This document shows positions 1-18,144 of a stretch of 64,000 bases of DNA, in pieces. Positions within the stretch are counted from its first letter, which is position 1, and each line of letters opens with the position of its first letter. The notes beneath the pieces were generated by a model, which ran no database searches, was not told where the DNA came from, and saw only the letters and a program-made list of their open reading frames with translations. The position numbers were made by a program, and so were the translations under genes. Source of the DNA: Sorghum bicolor. Lineage: Eukaryota; Streptophyta; Magnoliopsida; Poales; Poaceae. The stretch covers positions 3,844,001 to 3,908,000 of the forward strand of contig NC_012872.2 of NCBI RefSeq assembly GCF_000003195.3. Reading direction: 5' to 3'.

Positions 1-755
1 ACATTAGGCAAGTGGGTCGCTCCATGTGAAGTTGATCGGAGTCTGTACACACCGCTTTTTCAATGCACCAAATGCTTGCAAATTTGACCAAACTAAAGAA
101 ACTGATTGATTCATCATAAAAGTATGCTGCCTGAGTCTGACCATTTTCAGGAAAAATCCACACGCCTTCACCTTCAATCAGAGTGGGTGATGCAAGTAGC
201 TCGCCGTTTTCGCAGTGTAGAGTGGAAAAAAATTGCAAAAGGGACATGAAATGTTTTCATCCTAAATCCTAATCTAACATCTTGAAAATTTGCATGTGTG
301 TGTGTCGTGCTAGGCTGATGTGATGTGGGGTTAGCGTCACACCATTGTTGCTGCTTAACCAATTGTCCCTCTCTCTTTGAAAGCGAGAGGTCACATACTA
401 AATGTATTCTAGAAGAAGCAATCTTGGTGTGCCCATCTTCTTAAAAGACAAACGCGCTGTGAGAAGGAATCTTTAGCTGCATTCTTTTCGTATGCACTTC
501 ATCTTGGTGTACTTCTTTTATACAACGCTGTGTTTTGTTTAGTCACAAGTGGCTTCAAGCATGTATTGCGGTTCATGATTGTTGTTGAACAGCATATCTT
601 ATCTATCCCCTCAAAACTGGCACTATCTTGCATTCCCCGTTACTGCACATTTATGATGCAACGTTATGCTTGGGATATGGCCATATGGGTACACTGATAT
701 GGATATGACATCATGACGATATGGATACACCGGTATGGCTACACATACATACTTA

Positions 756-954
756 AGCCTTGTTTAGTTCACCCCCAAACAAAAAAATAAATAAAGATTC
801 TTCGTCATATCGAATCTTGCGGCACCTGCACAGTTTAATTGTAAATCGCGAGATGAATCTTTTGAGCCTAGTTAATTCATAATTAGATAATAATTATTAA
901 ATAAAAACGAAAGTGCTAACCAACAACTTTTCACATCTCTAACTAAACAAGGCC
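756..954. mobile_element. MITE, GGCCTTGTTTAG family (199 bp)
   Basis: The ends are inverted: AGCCTTGTTTAG on the left and CTAAACAAGGCC on the right. TTA flanks both sides (753-755 and 955-957), as expected for a 3-bp TWA target duplication of PIF/Harbinger (Tourist-like) MITEs. The interior is AT-rich and shares words such as 'gaatcttttgag' and 'gttagt' with the copies at 42.9-53.1 kb. Confidence 0.8.
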
Positions 955-2229
955 TTAACAATATATATGTATGTCAGTGGATTTTCTCCTTCAACCTCAT
1001 TTATTTTATTTCACTTTGAAGCTATTGAAACACACACACACACACGAAATTAATATGGCAAAATTATCGAGATTAATTTAATTGATACATTTTTAAGTTG
1101 TATTTTCCCAAAAGATACTTTCCTGCTGTCGTATTGGAGCCATCAAGCCATATCGAGACGTATCGGAATCGATCGGATAGTATAGCAGCGATGGTGATAC
1201 GGGTACGGCAACTTGGAGTATCAGGGTATCGTACATAGCTGCGCACGTTACCGGCCGGCCAAGTGAGTGAGGGATGCATATCTGAATTCTGAATTGCTAA
1301 CATTTGCAGCTTCAGTCAGTGCCTTTTTCTATTAGCTGTATATATTAATCCTGATCTCTGTTATATTAGCACTAGCCGACTCATTGGATTCTCCTCTGTT
1401 CCAACCTCAAAACCATTTTTTTTTCAAACTGATCCATTTGTTGGTGCCTTGGACACGGTCATGAACCTTGTACAGTGAACGAACCAACAGGAAACATGCA
1501 TTGTACTGTATTTTACACAATGCATGATTCATTGTACAGTTCCGAATTGTCGATCCCGACATATACGAGAGATCTTGTGGACTAGATGTAATTCTAGCCA
1601 CAGTGTCTTGGTGATCTGTAGCTGGGGTTAAGTAAAATAATTGTTAAAATGGTAAATACTAGTTAATCTGCCTTGAAATGAACTAGCTGGCATTAATTTG
1701 TCCCGGGAGGAGAGAGAGAATAGAAACCTACATTTAGCCAAAAAGAAGTTGCTAGGAAGCTTAGTGATATACCAGTGGCTTGTCACTTGTAGCTAGCTTG
1801 GCAATTGCCATCATGGATTTGCAGTGCTGGTACCTGTGTGTGCCACACTGGTGTGCATGTGACCATGCTGCATGCATAATAAACCCTTTCTGCGTCATTA
1901 GTCGTCATTACAAGAAAAATAAATCGATTGGAGAATGAAGACGACGATCCGTGATTAGTTGAGCGCAGGTGGTCATCAGGCAGCTATCACATGGGACCAG
2001 GCGGACTGTCCTCTGTTGAACGCTGATTGCTTGCGTGCATCAGCAATTAGCGTGGTGCCATCCATGATGATTACCTAGGAAAGATCCATGCCGTTTCCAA
2101 CTTTCTTCTTCCCCCGCCCAGCCCCTTATGCTTTTCATCGTCAGCTAGCTAGCTTGATCCAGAAAATAATGGAATATGATCCTATTTTTTTTAAGACCAC
2201 GCAAACTTCAGGTTCTTGTTGGTCTTTTA

Positions 2230-2700
2230 GACCGACTCCAATAGAGTTGGCAAACTAGGACGCATACGTAAAATTCATTGTTTACAAACAATCGCCTCCA
2301 ACAAAAGATGCAAAGGGAGTACTTATTTTACATAGCCTGCGATGTGAAACGCAAAAAAGTGTCTCCTCTCTCCTGCATACGTAAATCTCCGGCCTCTCTA
2401 TCTCATTCAACCGTTCGCGGACGAGGTCGGAGTGGAGGAAGGAGAGGAGTGAGTTGAGCTCGGCCGGCTGCAGCGGGAGCGCGGACGAAGATGGCGTGGC
2501 GGGACCGCGGCTCCGGCGGGGCACGACTGACGCGGCTCCGGCGGGGCGCGACCTTGCTGTGCTGTGTGTGCGGCAGGATTTGGGGCTTGGTCTCAGGCTA
2601 TGTTGGAGAAGGACAAGATTTGGGTGTGTACTCTTTTACTGTGCGCGACCTATACTGCCGAATGGGTCTCGCGTTTAGGTTGTCTCTGTTGGAGACAATC
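2230..2700. mobile_element. TIR element with GC-rich interior (471 bp)
   Basis: The left end GACCGACTCCAATAGAG is inverted at the right end, whose reverse complement reads GATTGTCTCCAACAGAG. TTA occurs directly outside both ends (2227-2229 and 2701-2703). The outer parts are MITE-like and AT-rich, but about 2390-2570 is strongly GC-rich with CGG-type codon words and overlapping open frames on both strands. This looks like a non-autonomous TIR element carrying captured or expanded GC-rich sequence. No transposase is present. Confidence 0.6.
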
Positions 2701-2744
2701 TTAGATCCGGTTTAGATCTATGAAGCTAATATATACTTAGCTAC

Positions 2745-3236
2745 TACTCCCTCAATTCCAAACTACAGGACGTTTTAGTTCTTTTAGATGTGTAGCTTTT
2801 GCTATGCATTTAGAAATATACTCCCTCCGTATCTGTAAAGAAAGTTATTTAGAATAATAACATGGTCTCTAAAACCTAATTACCTAACTTTTACTCTTTA
2901 TTTTATAAAAATATTTATCAAAAAGTGGAATATGTATATTTTTATAAAAGTATTTTTCGAGACAAATATGTTCATATGGGGTTTTTATATTTTCAAACTC
3001 AACAACTTAAAAGTTATTCATGATTTATATTACTAATGTTTAACTCGAATTTTGCCCAAAACAACTTTCTTTATAGGTATGAAAGGAGTACTATGTCTAG
3101 ATATATAGAAAAATAACTCGAATTTTGCCCAAAACAACTTTCTTTATAGGTATGAAAGGAGTACTATGTCTAGATATATAGAAAAAGCAATGATCAAGAA
3201 ATATCAAAACGTCTTATAATTCGGAACGGAGGTAGT
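2745..3236. mobile_element. Nested 'tactccctcc' MITEs
   Basis: The outer left end (tactccctcaattccaaac, 2745) is inverted at the outer right end (ttcggaacggaggtagta, ending about 3236). Inside it, a second element begins near 2818 with 'tactccctccgt' and ends at 3091 with 'gaaaggagta'. The inner element's right end is repeated once more by a tandem duplication, listed separately. No coding capacity. Confidence 0.65.
3041..3186. repeat. 73-bp perfect or near-perfect tandem duplication
   Basis: The 73-bp unit starting 'taactcgaattttgcc' occurs at 3041-3113 and again at 3114-3186. It covers the right end of the inner MITE and part of the outer one, so it arose after the nested insertion. Confidence 0.85.
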
Positions 3237-6200
3237 AATAATTAGCTCGTTTGGATCCAAACAAGTTCAGCTAATAATCTAGCTAACTGTTAGCTAATAT
3301 CCAACTAACAACTATCTCACTAATTGGACCAAAACTAGCTTAGCTAGTATGAGCTATGAGCTATGAGCTAGATCTTGTATGAATAATAAAATGCTTCTGC
3401 ATGAGGTTACTACTTGCTGGCTTGAGTAGCACAGGCACAGCCAACAGTCCGAGTGATCTCGTATTCTCATCCCATGCATGTGAGACCATGTGAGAGGGTG
3501 CACGGTGCAGTGCAGTGTTGTAGACTGTAGTACTGATGAATCTGCTTCGTGCCCGGCGCTGCCTCTTTGCATTGGATACCTTAAAGAAACTCGCTGGACG
3601 GCTTGTGGGCAGCACGTTAATCGACAACGATTCGGCCGCCGCCTGCACACCAGCATGATTCGAGTCTGTTTGATAGAAAGGCTGATCGATAGCCAACTAA
3701 AAATTAGTTAAATTTAGTCTGAACTTAGCGGCCGAATCTGCTAGCCATCTAGTAGTGTTTTTCTCTCGCAACAAATCAGCCAACAATATTTTCCGCTATA
3801 AGCCTATAACTTATAGGCCAAACGAACAAGCATACATTCCACTTCCACCGTATCTTAGTCGCCTTAATTATCAGCATCCTTTTCCTGACCAAGCATAAAG
3901 TGCCCCGTTATGACTGCCAAATGGTGAGTAATTTGGATCAGTTCTCGGTCATGCATGCAAACTGTAGGTACTTTATGCTTGGTCAGGTCATAAGAGTTCA
4001 GATGCACGGCGGTTTCGTCTTTGGGCGAAGGGCCTGAACTATATGAATTGATGAACTTCAATACGTCATGTTTCTGACAGCAACAGTTGGCGAAATTAGC
4101 AGCTCGTCAAAGCTGTCAGGCGGAATCGATCGGTCCCAATGAGCTGGGCTGGGGTTTGTCATGCTCTGAATCCAGCGATGTTCTTAATTTTGTTTTATTT
4201 TTTTCCCTTTCCTTTAAAGACTGGAGTCAGAGGACTAGGATACACCTCATGGAGGAGACCTGTAAACAGACTCGAAACTGACGTTACAACAGATGTGGCG
4301 GCCGCCAGGCCCGCCAGCTAGATCCTGTGCTTGCAGTGGGTGTCCGCTGACTCAGTGTGCAGTACTAGCAGACACTGCATTCAGTTATGTACAGTACGTC
4401 ATCGTCTCGGCCTGGTGCCTGGTGCCTGCTGTTGAAAACAACAGTGTTCATGGTGCTTGCTCCATTTTGTCGATGCAGGGGAGATCCAAACGTGTACAGA
4501 AGGCTGCACGTCTCGTTAAAGTGCATGTGCTGACTATTCCAAATGCGTGAAAACTGGAGAATATATCCTGCTTACGTACGATGATTATACAGATTGGATG
4601 AAATGAAGCGGCCATCCCCTGCCGTGAATTTCCACTCTACTTTTCATGAACTACAATTTTAAGTTTTTTTTTAATCTTGTCATGATTATATTCATTGGCT
4701 GAACTTATGGTAATAGATGGCTGTGCATAAAACTTATGCAAAGTCTAGAACACAGCAATTGCCTTTGTTGAGAAAGAAAACCTGTATAGATCACTTGCAT
4801 TTTTCGGTTATTACCTAGAGGATCTATCTTGTCCTTTTGATGGTTGGAGGGTTAATTTCGACGGTGCCAGGATTTTTCTTTTCCAAGTAGTTAGAGATTT
4901 TTTTTATTAGAGTTGTTGGAGGATTTGGATAGCACTGTCATTTTTCCTTTTTCAAATTGTGGAATTGCCTAGAGGAGACATCACCAACAATTGGACCCTT
5001 TGCATTGTTACTATGATTGATTTAGTTGACGTTGCTAGATTCCTAATACTAATTGTCCCCGTGCCTATGTCTTTCTCATAGCCATTTCACCATTGTTGGT
5101 GCGCATATAGGAAGTCCACATCTACAAGGACAATGACATATATTGGAGCACTACTTCTCTTCCCCTCAATGTCCCCATTTTCGTACGCTGAAGATTGATT
5201 TATCGTTGTCGTGGTTAGACCAGCCTTCCCCTTGGCTGATTGAGTGGATTCCCACCAAAAATTGCATTGGGACGTCCTTAGGTGGTGTCACGATGGTCTA
5301 GGTGTAGCCAAGGAAGTGGAAGTGTGGGGTGTTGTTCCTAGGCTTATGGTGGCACATGACAGAGGCCATGTTTGGAATGTTTGCACGACAGGTGGTTCTA
5401 GCAACCACATGCTCCATGGATGGTAGCTACGAGTTGATGCCCTGATGGTGTTGGGCTACATCAATAGACAATGAAGTTTGTTTTCTCTAACGTGGCTCTT
5501 GCACCATGAAGTATGGTGGTTGTTTCTAGACTCTTCATCTAGTGCTTGCTTCCCCGGCGATCCTTTGCTCCTTACCTAACTAGTAACTACTAGATCTATC
5601 CTCTCATAGGTTCACTTTAGAAGAGAACTAGATGGCTTCATGCTCATAAGTGACATCTACGGGCAGTGATACCATGGTGGCAACCGCTTGCAAATTCGAG
5701 TTGAGCGAGGGGTCATCTGGAAAAAGCCTTTTTCTCAACAATGACGTTATGGGCTCCACTCCCTTGTCTAGAGGCATCGTCATGGCTACATCCCTTTCAC
5801 TTCTCACTGTCACTCCTCGTGCCTAATGCATGGATCTCTCTGTGTGGAAACCTAGCCGACTTAGATAGATAGATAGATAATAAATACTTCATCCGTCTTC
5901 AAATAAATCAATTTTAGAACCCGTACAAGTGAAATTATCTTAAATTTGACTAACTTTATAAGAAGAGCAATTATTTCTACGATAAACATATTACAAAAAA
6001 TATATTCTATGAATATATTTAATGGTACTAATTTGATGTCATAATTTTTTGATGGACTTTTCTAAGCGAAGTGAGGAAATTCCTTCCGATTGAATCCCTT
6101 ATAGGAGAGAGACAGAAAAAGGTATCGAATATTCCCTGACAAAGAAAATCACATATTCAAAAGCTTTCTTCCTTCAGTCGAAGTTTAATTTAAAATTTTG

Positions 6201-6324
6201 ACTTAACTCTATAAATCTATTTATTCAGGGATAATAGTACATAACACGTCAACACCAGGGAAACAAGTATGTCCATCTTCATGAGCCCATAAAATTTCCT
6301 TTTCCAAACCGACTTGGCCAGCTA

Positions 6325-6388
6325 GGCCCAATCCGGTTAACATAAGTAAGCCCATTGGAGCCCGAATATAAATCGAGAACAAAGCCCA
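6325..6388 (+). promoter_or_regulatory. Probable core promoter of FRIGIDA-like gene (site II boxes, TATA)
   Basis: GGCCCA at 6325-6330 and AGCCCA at 6349-6354 and 6383-6388 match site II (TGGGCY, reverse) elements typical of plant housekeeping promoters. A TATAAAT lies at 6367-6373. If it is used, transcription would start near 6400 and the leader before the ATG at 6484 would be about 85 nt. Assignment is by motif and position only. Confidence 0.4.
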
Positions 6389-6483
6389 CTTCCACTTCCA
6401 TGTCCACGGCAACAAAACAAGTCCATCCAGACGGCTCCTCTTCTAATTTGGCCCCATCCTCCCTCCCCGCAGCCCTCACCGCC

Positions 6484-7263
6484 ATGGCGACCACCGATGA
6501 CTCCGCCGCCGTGGGCGAGGTCCGGCGTCTGCTCGCCCACCTCGACTCCCAGCAGCAGATCCTCGCTGACTGCCACGGCGCCTGGTCGCGCGCCCTCGCA
6601 CACTTCGCCTCGCTTGAGGAGGACCTCGCCTCCCGCTCCGCCGCACTCGAGGAAGCCCTAGCCGCCGCCGACGCTTCCACCTCCGAGTCCCTCGCGGCGC
6701 TCGAGGCCCGCGAGTCCGCCGTCCCCGCGCGCCTTTCCGAGGCCTCCGCCGCGCTCTCCGCCGCCGTCGCTGAGGCCGAGACTGAATCCACCGGGCCACC
6801 GCCCAGCGACATCAAGGGCGCGCTCCGGTGGATATGCCGCCGCATGGATGCTGCTGCGCTCTGGCGCTTCATGGCCGCACACCGCCGGGAGCTCGCCGTG
6901 GTCCGGAAGGAGGCCGGCCCCGCCGTCGCCATGGCCGTCGACCCGCCCCGCCTTGTCCTCGACGTGGTAAGCGATTTCTTAGCCGCTGGCAGTGGCGTCG
7001 GCGAGGACCAATGCTGGGTGCTCGGCATGTTGCTGCGCTCGTTGCTCGATTCCAACGACCGGAAGCCTCCTGAGATAGGAGATACATTGGTTGAGAGGGC
7101 GTTTGCAGTAACCAAAGAGTGGCAAGAGCGCTTTGGGATTAATATGGACAAATTCTCTTCCGAGGACAAAGAGGTAGAGATGGCCGAAGCTGATGGGTTA
7201 GGGAATTCAGGAGCAACAGAGAAGAAAGAAGGAAAAGAAGAAGAGGAGGAGGGGCAGGAGGAG

Positions 7264-7295
<32 letters not shown>

Positions 7296-9959
7296 AGAAG
7301 AGGAAGAGGAGGTGGAGGAGGTGGAGGAGGAAGAAGAGGACCCTGAGAAGACATCCCCTGTGTCAGGGGACGAGGAGGACCCAGAGGAAGTGGAGGATCC
7401 TGAGGCATTAGAGAAGGAAGGGAATGAGGTGAAGGGAGAAGGGGCAGAGGGAAAGGTGTCTGAGGAGGGAGAAGGGGCAGAGGGAAAGGTGTCTGAGGAG
7501 GGAGAACGGGCAGAGAAAATTGGACCTGAGGGTGAGAAGAAGGGAGCAGCAGTGGGCACCATGGAGGGGAAGACGGGAGAAGGAGGCAATAAGGGTGCAC
7601 CAGAACAACCGGAGGCACAGATATTTGTGCAGATGGTAGCAGCATTTGGATTGAAGGACAAGTTCGATGAGGAGTTCTTGAGAAGGCTATTTGTTGCTAA
7701 TGGACGGAAGAGGGAGCTTGCTAGGTTTGCTTGTGTGCTTGGATTTGAGGAAAGCCTACGAGGTGATGATCTATTAACCTTTGTTTATTATAAGTTATAT
7801 TTATTTATCTGAGTCAGGATCAGATTGTTATTTGAATTGTGATTGTAATTGTATGGTATTTGCAGAACTACTGCGGTTAGATTGTTAGAACAAAATTCCA
7901 TACTGTTATTCTAGCTATTTCTTAAGTTCACTTAACAAATCAATAATCTTTGTTTAAGAATGAGACATGCGAGTTCATAACCTTGTGTCGGATTTAGGAT
8001 TTCCATCTGAACACCTTATTTTAGATAATCCTTTTGTCAGCGTATTCAATGTCTCTGTATGCTTGCTTTGATGTTTTGATTTCTGGATCTAAATAACCAT
8101 GTGAAACATGCTGAATTTTTTTGGTGATGATGTTACCATTGGTGCTGAAACAGCACCCATATTTTGAGTATTTGGAGCATTTTAAAAATGTAGACTGCTG
8201 AAATTACCATGGGATTTTATTGAACTGAAAGCCATCATGATTTTGATTTTCAAGTGGCCTTAGTATGCAGAACATGGATTGTTCAGTTTACACTGAAGTT
8301 GGCAGACATTCAACTGTGTTTGTGCTTGTAATAATTTGTCTTGGCAGAGTGCATCTTGATTTACTGAAGTTAATATAGTTTCAAGTTTAAGATAATTTAT
8401 TCTAATCTTAGGTTTTTTTATTCAACAGTATGTGCTTCCTGAGTCTGTTAACCAGACTGAGGTAGTGCATACTTTAAATTGAAGATTTTCCTTCTTTTAG
8501 GTGAGAAGTGAACCAGGCTTTCCTTAAAATATATGTTGAATTTTGTCATATCTGACACTTCCATTTAGTATTTTGTTCAATTCAAGTGTACTCTAATAAC
8601 AAACATTTTTGAATGAGAAACAATAGTTGACAAAGCTACTTTGGTTTCAGGTATTGTTGAGGAACTAATAAAGTCAGGGAATGTTATAGAGGCTATATTT
8701 GTTGCCCATGAGGCTGATTTGCTTGAGAGATTTCCACCTGTACCTCTCCTCAAATCCTATCTGCGAAATTCCACTGATAAGGCCCAGGCGGTGTTGAAAA
8801 GTGGAAGACATTCCAGTTCTGCACTTGTAAGTATTTCTCTTTTGCCCTTATTTCAATCACTCTGTTATTGATTGCTTAATAAATCATTTAATATGAGCAG
8901 AGCCCTTTTTTCTTCCCAGATACCTGTGAGGAGTCTTGCATAATCTTGTATTTAGTCTATTTATTTATTTCTGAATGCAAAGGGTTCAGCCGGCTAGGCA
9001 AACTCCCAAACTAACCTAATTAAAGCCAGTTACAACTGACTACAAAGCACAATTAAATTCCACAGTCCAGAAACACTAACAAGCCAACGGCTAAGACCAC
9101 CCACAGCCTGAAAAAAAAATGCATCCCAGGGAAGACTTTCAGTCACCCATCATCTTCAGATTGTAATCCTCAATGTTTCCTTCTTGTCCTCCTTATGCTG
9201 ATGAAATGACAACATTAATTTCAGCGCTAAAACCTTCATTGCGACAGTACTTTAGTTCCTTTTTAATGGACCTTGACATTGTTAAACCCATGTGCACCAC
9301 CCTGATATTCTCTTCTGCTTTTGATGTGTTCATCGTCGTCTTGAATGGATTTTCACCAAAAATCTTCTCCCCTTTGTAGCTGATAGTATCTCATATGCAG
9401 TTATACTAGTTATTTGGACTGCTTTGCTCTTGGGTTCTGAATAATGTCGTTCTGTATTATCTGTTATTGTAATTAATTGCTCATGCTCAAGATGGATTCA
9501 ATTTTTTTCCAGGAAGAGGCAAACAACCTGGAGGGCAATGCGTACAGGTCCATCATAAGGTGTGTTGAGTCCTGCCAGCTACAATCGGTGTGTCCTATAG
9601 AGGTCATGAAGAAGAAGTTAGCGAAGTTGGAGAAAGATAAGTCTGAGAGGAAGAAGGCAGCTGGCCCGAGCAGATTCCAGAACAAGCGATCCCGAGGCGC
9701 AGCTGGACCCTATCCCTTCCCTGCTGCCAAGGCTGCTAGGGGCTCAAACTTTGGTCCGCGTTTCCAGAACCCAATCTCACGATCCTTAAACTACGCAGCC
9801 CATGCTGGATATATAAATCCAGCAGCTGCATCATCATACTATGTGCCTGGGAGCGTGTCAGGGCGACGAGGTGGTGTGCCATTCGGTGGATCTGGAGCTA
9901 CATATGGTGGCTCCCCTAACTTTGCAGCCGGTGGGGGGCAGCAGTCATTCCGTCGTTAG
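6484..9959 (+). CDS. FRIGIDA-like protein, 3 exons
   Basis: The exons join in frame at 6484-7762, 8651-8826 and 9513-9959 (1902 nt, 633 residues). FRIGIDA-family nuclear scaffold proteins act in flowering control and transcription. The N-terminus is rich in Ala/Glu heptads (coiled coil, about residues 10-110). The FRIGIDA domain follows: the [16 protein letters not shown] and [12 protein letters not shown] segments, then LLRSLL, and after a long acidic insert the [31 protein letters not shown] and [14 protein letters not shown] segments. The C-terminus is basic, then Gly/Ala/Tyr-rich, ending QQSFRR, as in FRL proteins. The insert (about residues 240-370) is Glu/Gly/Lys-rich and makes the protein longer than I expect for this family. 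The ATG at 6484 (GCCATGG) is chosen for its context and likely TATA position. An in-frame ATG at 6400 would add 28 residues. Which FRL paralogue this is cannot be decided here. Confidence 0.9.
7237..7515 (+). repeat. GAG/GAA microsatellite and 33-bp repeats in FRIGIDA-like exon 1
   Basis: Positions 7237-7340 are an almost pure GAG/GAA tract encoding a run of about 18 Glu plus further acidic residues. At 7435-7467 and 7468-7500 a 33-bp unit (ggagaaggggcagagggaaa...) is repeated, with a partial third copy at 7501-7515, encoding [11 protein letters not shown] twice. All units are multiples of three, so the frame stays open. Confidence 0.9.
8951..9120 (-). mobile_element. Retroelement-like relic in FRIGIDA-like intron 2
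   Basis: The stretch beginning 'atttatttatttctgaatg' and running through 'cagccggctaggcaaactc' resembles the short antisense 3' tails of retroelements scattered in grass introns. There is no open frame and no visible target duplication. The assignment rests on general resemblance only. Confidence 0.25.
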
Positions 9960-11160
9960 GTCTATGGCTGTTGTTGCAACTGAATGCTCCTTGTTTTCTG
10001 GCTAATAGGATCATGTGTACCTCCTGCTATTCAAGCATGTTCAGTTCTTGATTTTCGATGGATGCTGGATACTGAAGGCCGTGTAGTATACATTATGGTA
10101 CTGTGTTTCCTTTGATAAATTTGAGCTGTGTCCTCCATAATTTTGTGGTGAAGGCTTACGTGGATTTATTGCCATTTCTTTCGCTTTTGATATATTACCA
10201 ATTGCAAAAGGAGTTCACACATTCAACGCAAAATGAATAACTAAGCACAGACACTGTTAATAAAAATCTACCCAGTGGCGTAGAAGATTCCCATGACTAT
10301 TTTCTACAGTTTTTTTTTCTCGAACATGTAAGAGAGCTGCGTTTCATTTTATTAATAGGTAGAAACAATTGGATTACATACTAAATCCACAGCTTAGTGG
10401 TCTGTTACACTTGCGCCCTTGTACATAACTACAGGGAATTTGGTGCATAAGGAGGGGGGCGGTGAATTAGGATACTAAAAAATTAAAAGTTTGCTCAATT
10501 AAGCCTCCATTTACCTATGTAGCTCCGTATTAAGATTCAGCTATTGTGTTCCACACATCGCAAAATGATTACTGCAACATCGAGCCAATTCTATAATTCT
10601 AATTTATCATGCCATTTTAGAAAAAATGCAGGCACACAAGAATTGAAAGGAAGTGCAGTAGCATAAATGTCGTAAGGAAATGAGCATAAGGTCGATCTTG
10701 ACACAAAGGTAACCTAATATTGTAGCAAACCACCACCCTTTTTGTCAATCTTGTCGTAAACGTCTCCGTCAAATCAAATGACCCACTCGTCATAAAGACA
10801 AGTCTCAGCACTAGCCTTCTTTTTCTCGATCATTTTAACATTGTGTTTACTCTAGAGCTTAGCCACAAGAGATACCTTAACATAATTTATATGACATATT
10901 GATGCTTTTCTACCCTATCTATATAAACATTAAATGCTAAACTGCCGGCCACGAACCGTTTATACAAGGGCAAAACACTAATCAACCGGAACAAATAGTC
11001 AATTAAATGGAAACAACGTGCCACTAGTGTAGCGTTTACATGGCATTGAAACGAGCCAAGCAATTTTGTTGGTTAGGTATTTTATTTAGATGTGCCAAAA
11101 CCACTTATCAAATACCCATAAACTTCCTATTGTGTTGCATCATTCATACACGATTAACGT
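9960..11160. other. Intergenic spacer between FRIGIDA-like and DDR4-like genes
   Basis: The first 200-300 bases are probably the 3'UTR of the FRIGIDA-like gene. At about 10309-10390 a T-run followed by 'ctcgaacatgtaagagagc' and 'tcattttattaat' looks like the reverse-oriented tail of a retroelement. The rest is AT-rich with no supported gene. Confidence 0.45.
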
Positions 11161-11199
11161 TGGGCCTGAAAGTAGCACGCCCAACCGCGGCCAAGCCCA
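11161..11199 (+). promoter_or_regulatory. Site II boxes upstream of DDR4-like gene
   Basis: TGGGCC at 11161-11166 and AGCCCA at 11194-11199 lie 220-260 bases upstream of the ATG at 11421. Between them and the ATG is a C-rich leader. These are TCP-type site II motifs; function is inferred from position. Confidence 0.35.
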
Positions 11200-11420
11200 T
11201 GACAGGACCTCGCGCACGAATGATAATAAAACCGTTTCCACCGCCGAGACCGGATCCCCCCACCACCACCCCCAGTGCCTTCTCGCTCGCCCCAGCCCCG
11301 GCCCCAGCCCCCGCCCGCCCGCCCGCCGCTCAAGCATTCCCTTCCCCTAAAACCAACTCCCGCCCGCCTCCACGCCCACAAAAATTTCTCCCCTTCCCGC
11401 CCACCGCTCTCTCTCACCCA

Positions 11421-17301
<5,881 letters not shown>

Positions 17302-18144
17302 CTTAACTGAGGTTCAGTTAGACATGCGGTATTTTGCATTTTGCCTTTGTAGGAGCGGTTGAATTTCACAGGTTTAGCGTCACTAGGCACCTCCACTAGT
17401 ACCGGCTGGCGGAAATCAGATGCAGACAGCACCAGCATTTTCCCCATTGCTGATGAGTTATCTTCACAAAGTCATGGAAACACCTCTAACCCACTTGTAT
17501 GTACATATGCGCCTAGACTGCGACGCATCACCATGGAGCACCCAAAAATCTAGCTGATGAATGCTTCTGATTCTTGCACTGCGCGACCAGCTGTAAAATA
17601 TGTTATCCATGCATTTTAAGGGAGATGGGCTTATGTTTGCCTGAATATCTTGCCTCTGCAACTTCAGATAAGCTTGCAATACTTTGGCCCTGTTTGGTTC
17701 CCCTCACTAAATTTTAGCTAGCTAAAATTATTTTAGCTACTCTTGTATGACTAATTGAACTAAACTATTTTAGCTTCTTTTAGTCAATGTGTTTGGAGCT
17801 TCAGCTTTAGCTAGCTAAAATTTAGCAAGCTAACCAAACAGAGCCTTTATTAGGAGTATTTATTGCCATCATCTCTGTATATGGCAGTTCTGTACATGCA
17901 GGCTCTTTGACGAACGACTGCCCGTATCAGGGCTTCTCAGGTTGTCTTTGAAACCGAATCATCGTCCTTGCTGTAAACCGACTCAAACGGCTGCATAAAG
18001 CGAATTCAATCAAGATACAGAATCCAGTCAAAATAGAGACCACGCGTGGCGGTTAAATTTTCCTAGCCAGTCTTAGTCTCCGCTTTGTGGGAGAGAAAGC
18101 AACCTGAGAGCGTTCGCAATGAACGTATCTATACTGCTCCTATG
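17302..18144 (+). other. DDR4-like 3' flank with MITE insertion
   Basis: Positions 17302 to about 17680 are the probable 3'UTR. Sequence similar to 25533-25860 continues through this region, showing the duplication includes the gene's 3' flank. The similarity continues on both sides of the MITE at 17686-17845 and fades near 18025. No further gene is seen. Confidence 0.6.
17686..17845. mobile_element. MITE downstream of DDR4-like gene (160 bp)
   Basis: The ends are GGCCCTGTTTGGTT and AACCAAACAGAGCC, flanked by TTT on each side (17683-17685 and 17846-17848). The subterminal repeat 'aattttagctagctaaaat' is inverted within the element. It belongs to the same subfamily as the copy at 20061-20209. 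The homologous site in the pseudogene copy (about 25890) is empty. Confidence 0.85.

Larger units (their letters stand above)
1..6320. other. Intergenic region, left end of window
   Basis: I see no convincing gene here. The open frames are short, AT-rich and lack splice or family signals. The stretch holds a MITE (756-954), a TIR element with GC-rich cargo (2230-2700), a nested MITE with an internal tandem duplication (2745-3236), a GATA microsatellite near 5863-5880, and a degenerate MITE-like AT-rich stretch at about 5880-6240 that resembles the other 'tactccctcc' type elements. The stretch 4800-5820 has moderate GC content and could be old retroelement sequence, but I recognise no domain in it. 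Confidence 0.6.

Noticed and set aside
6279..7661. 460-codon Ser/Pro-rich open frame on the minus strand
   Set aside because: It is antisense to FRIGIDA-like exon 1 and arises from its GAG and GCC-rich codons. No family features.
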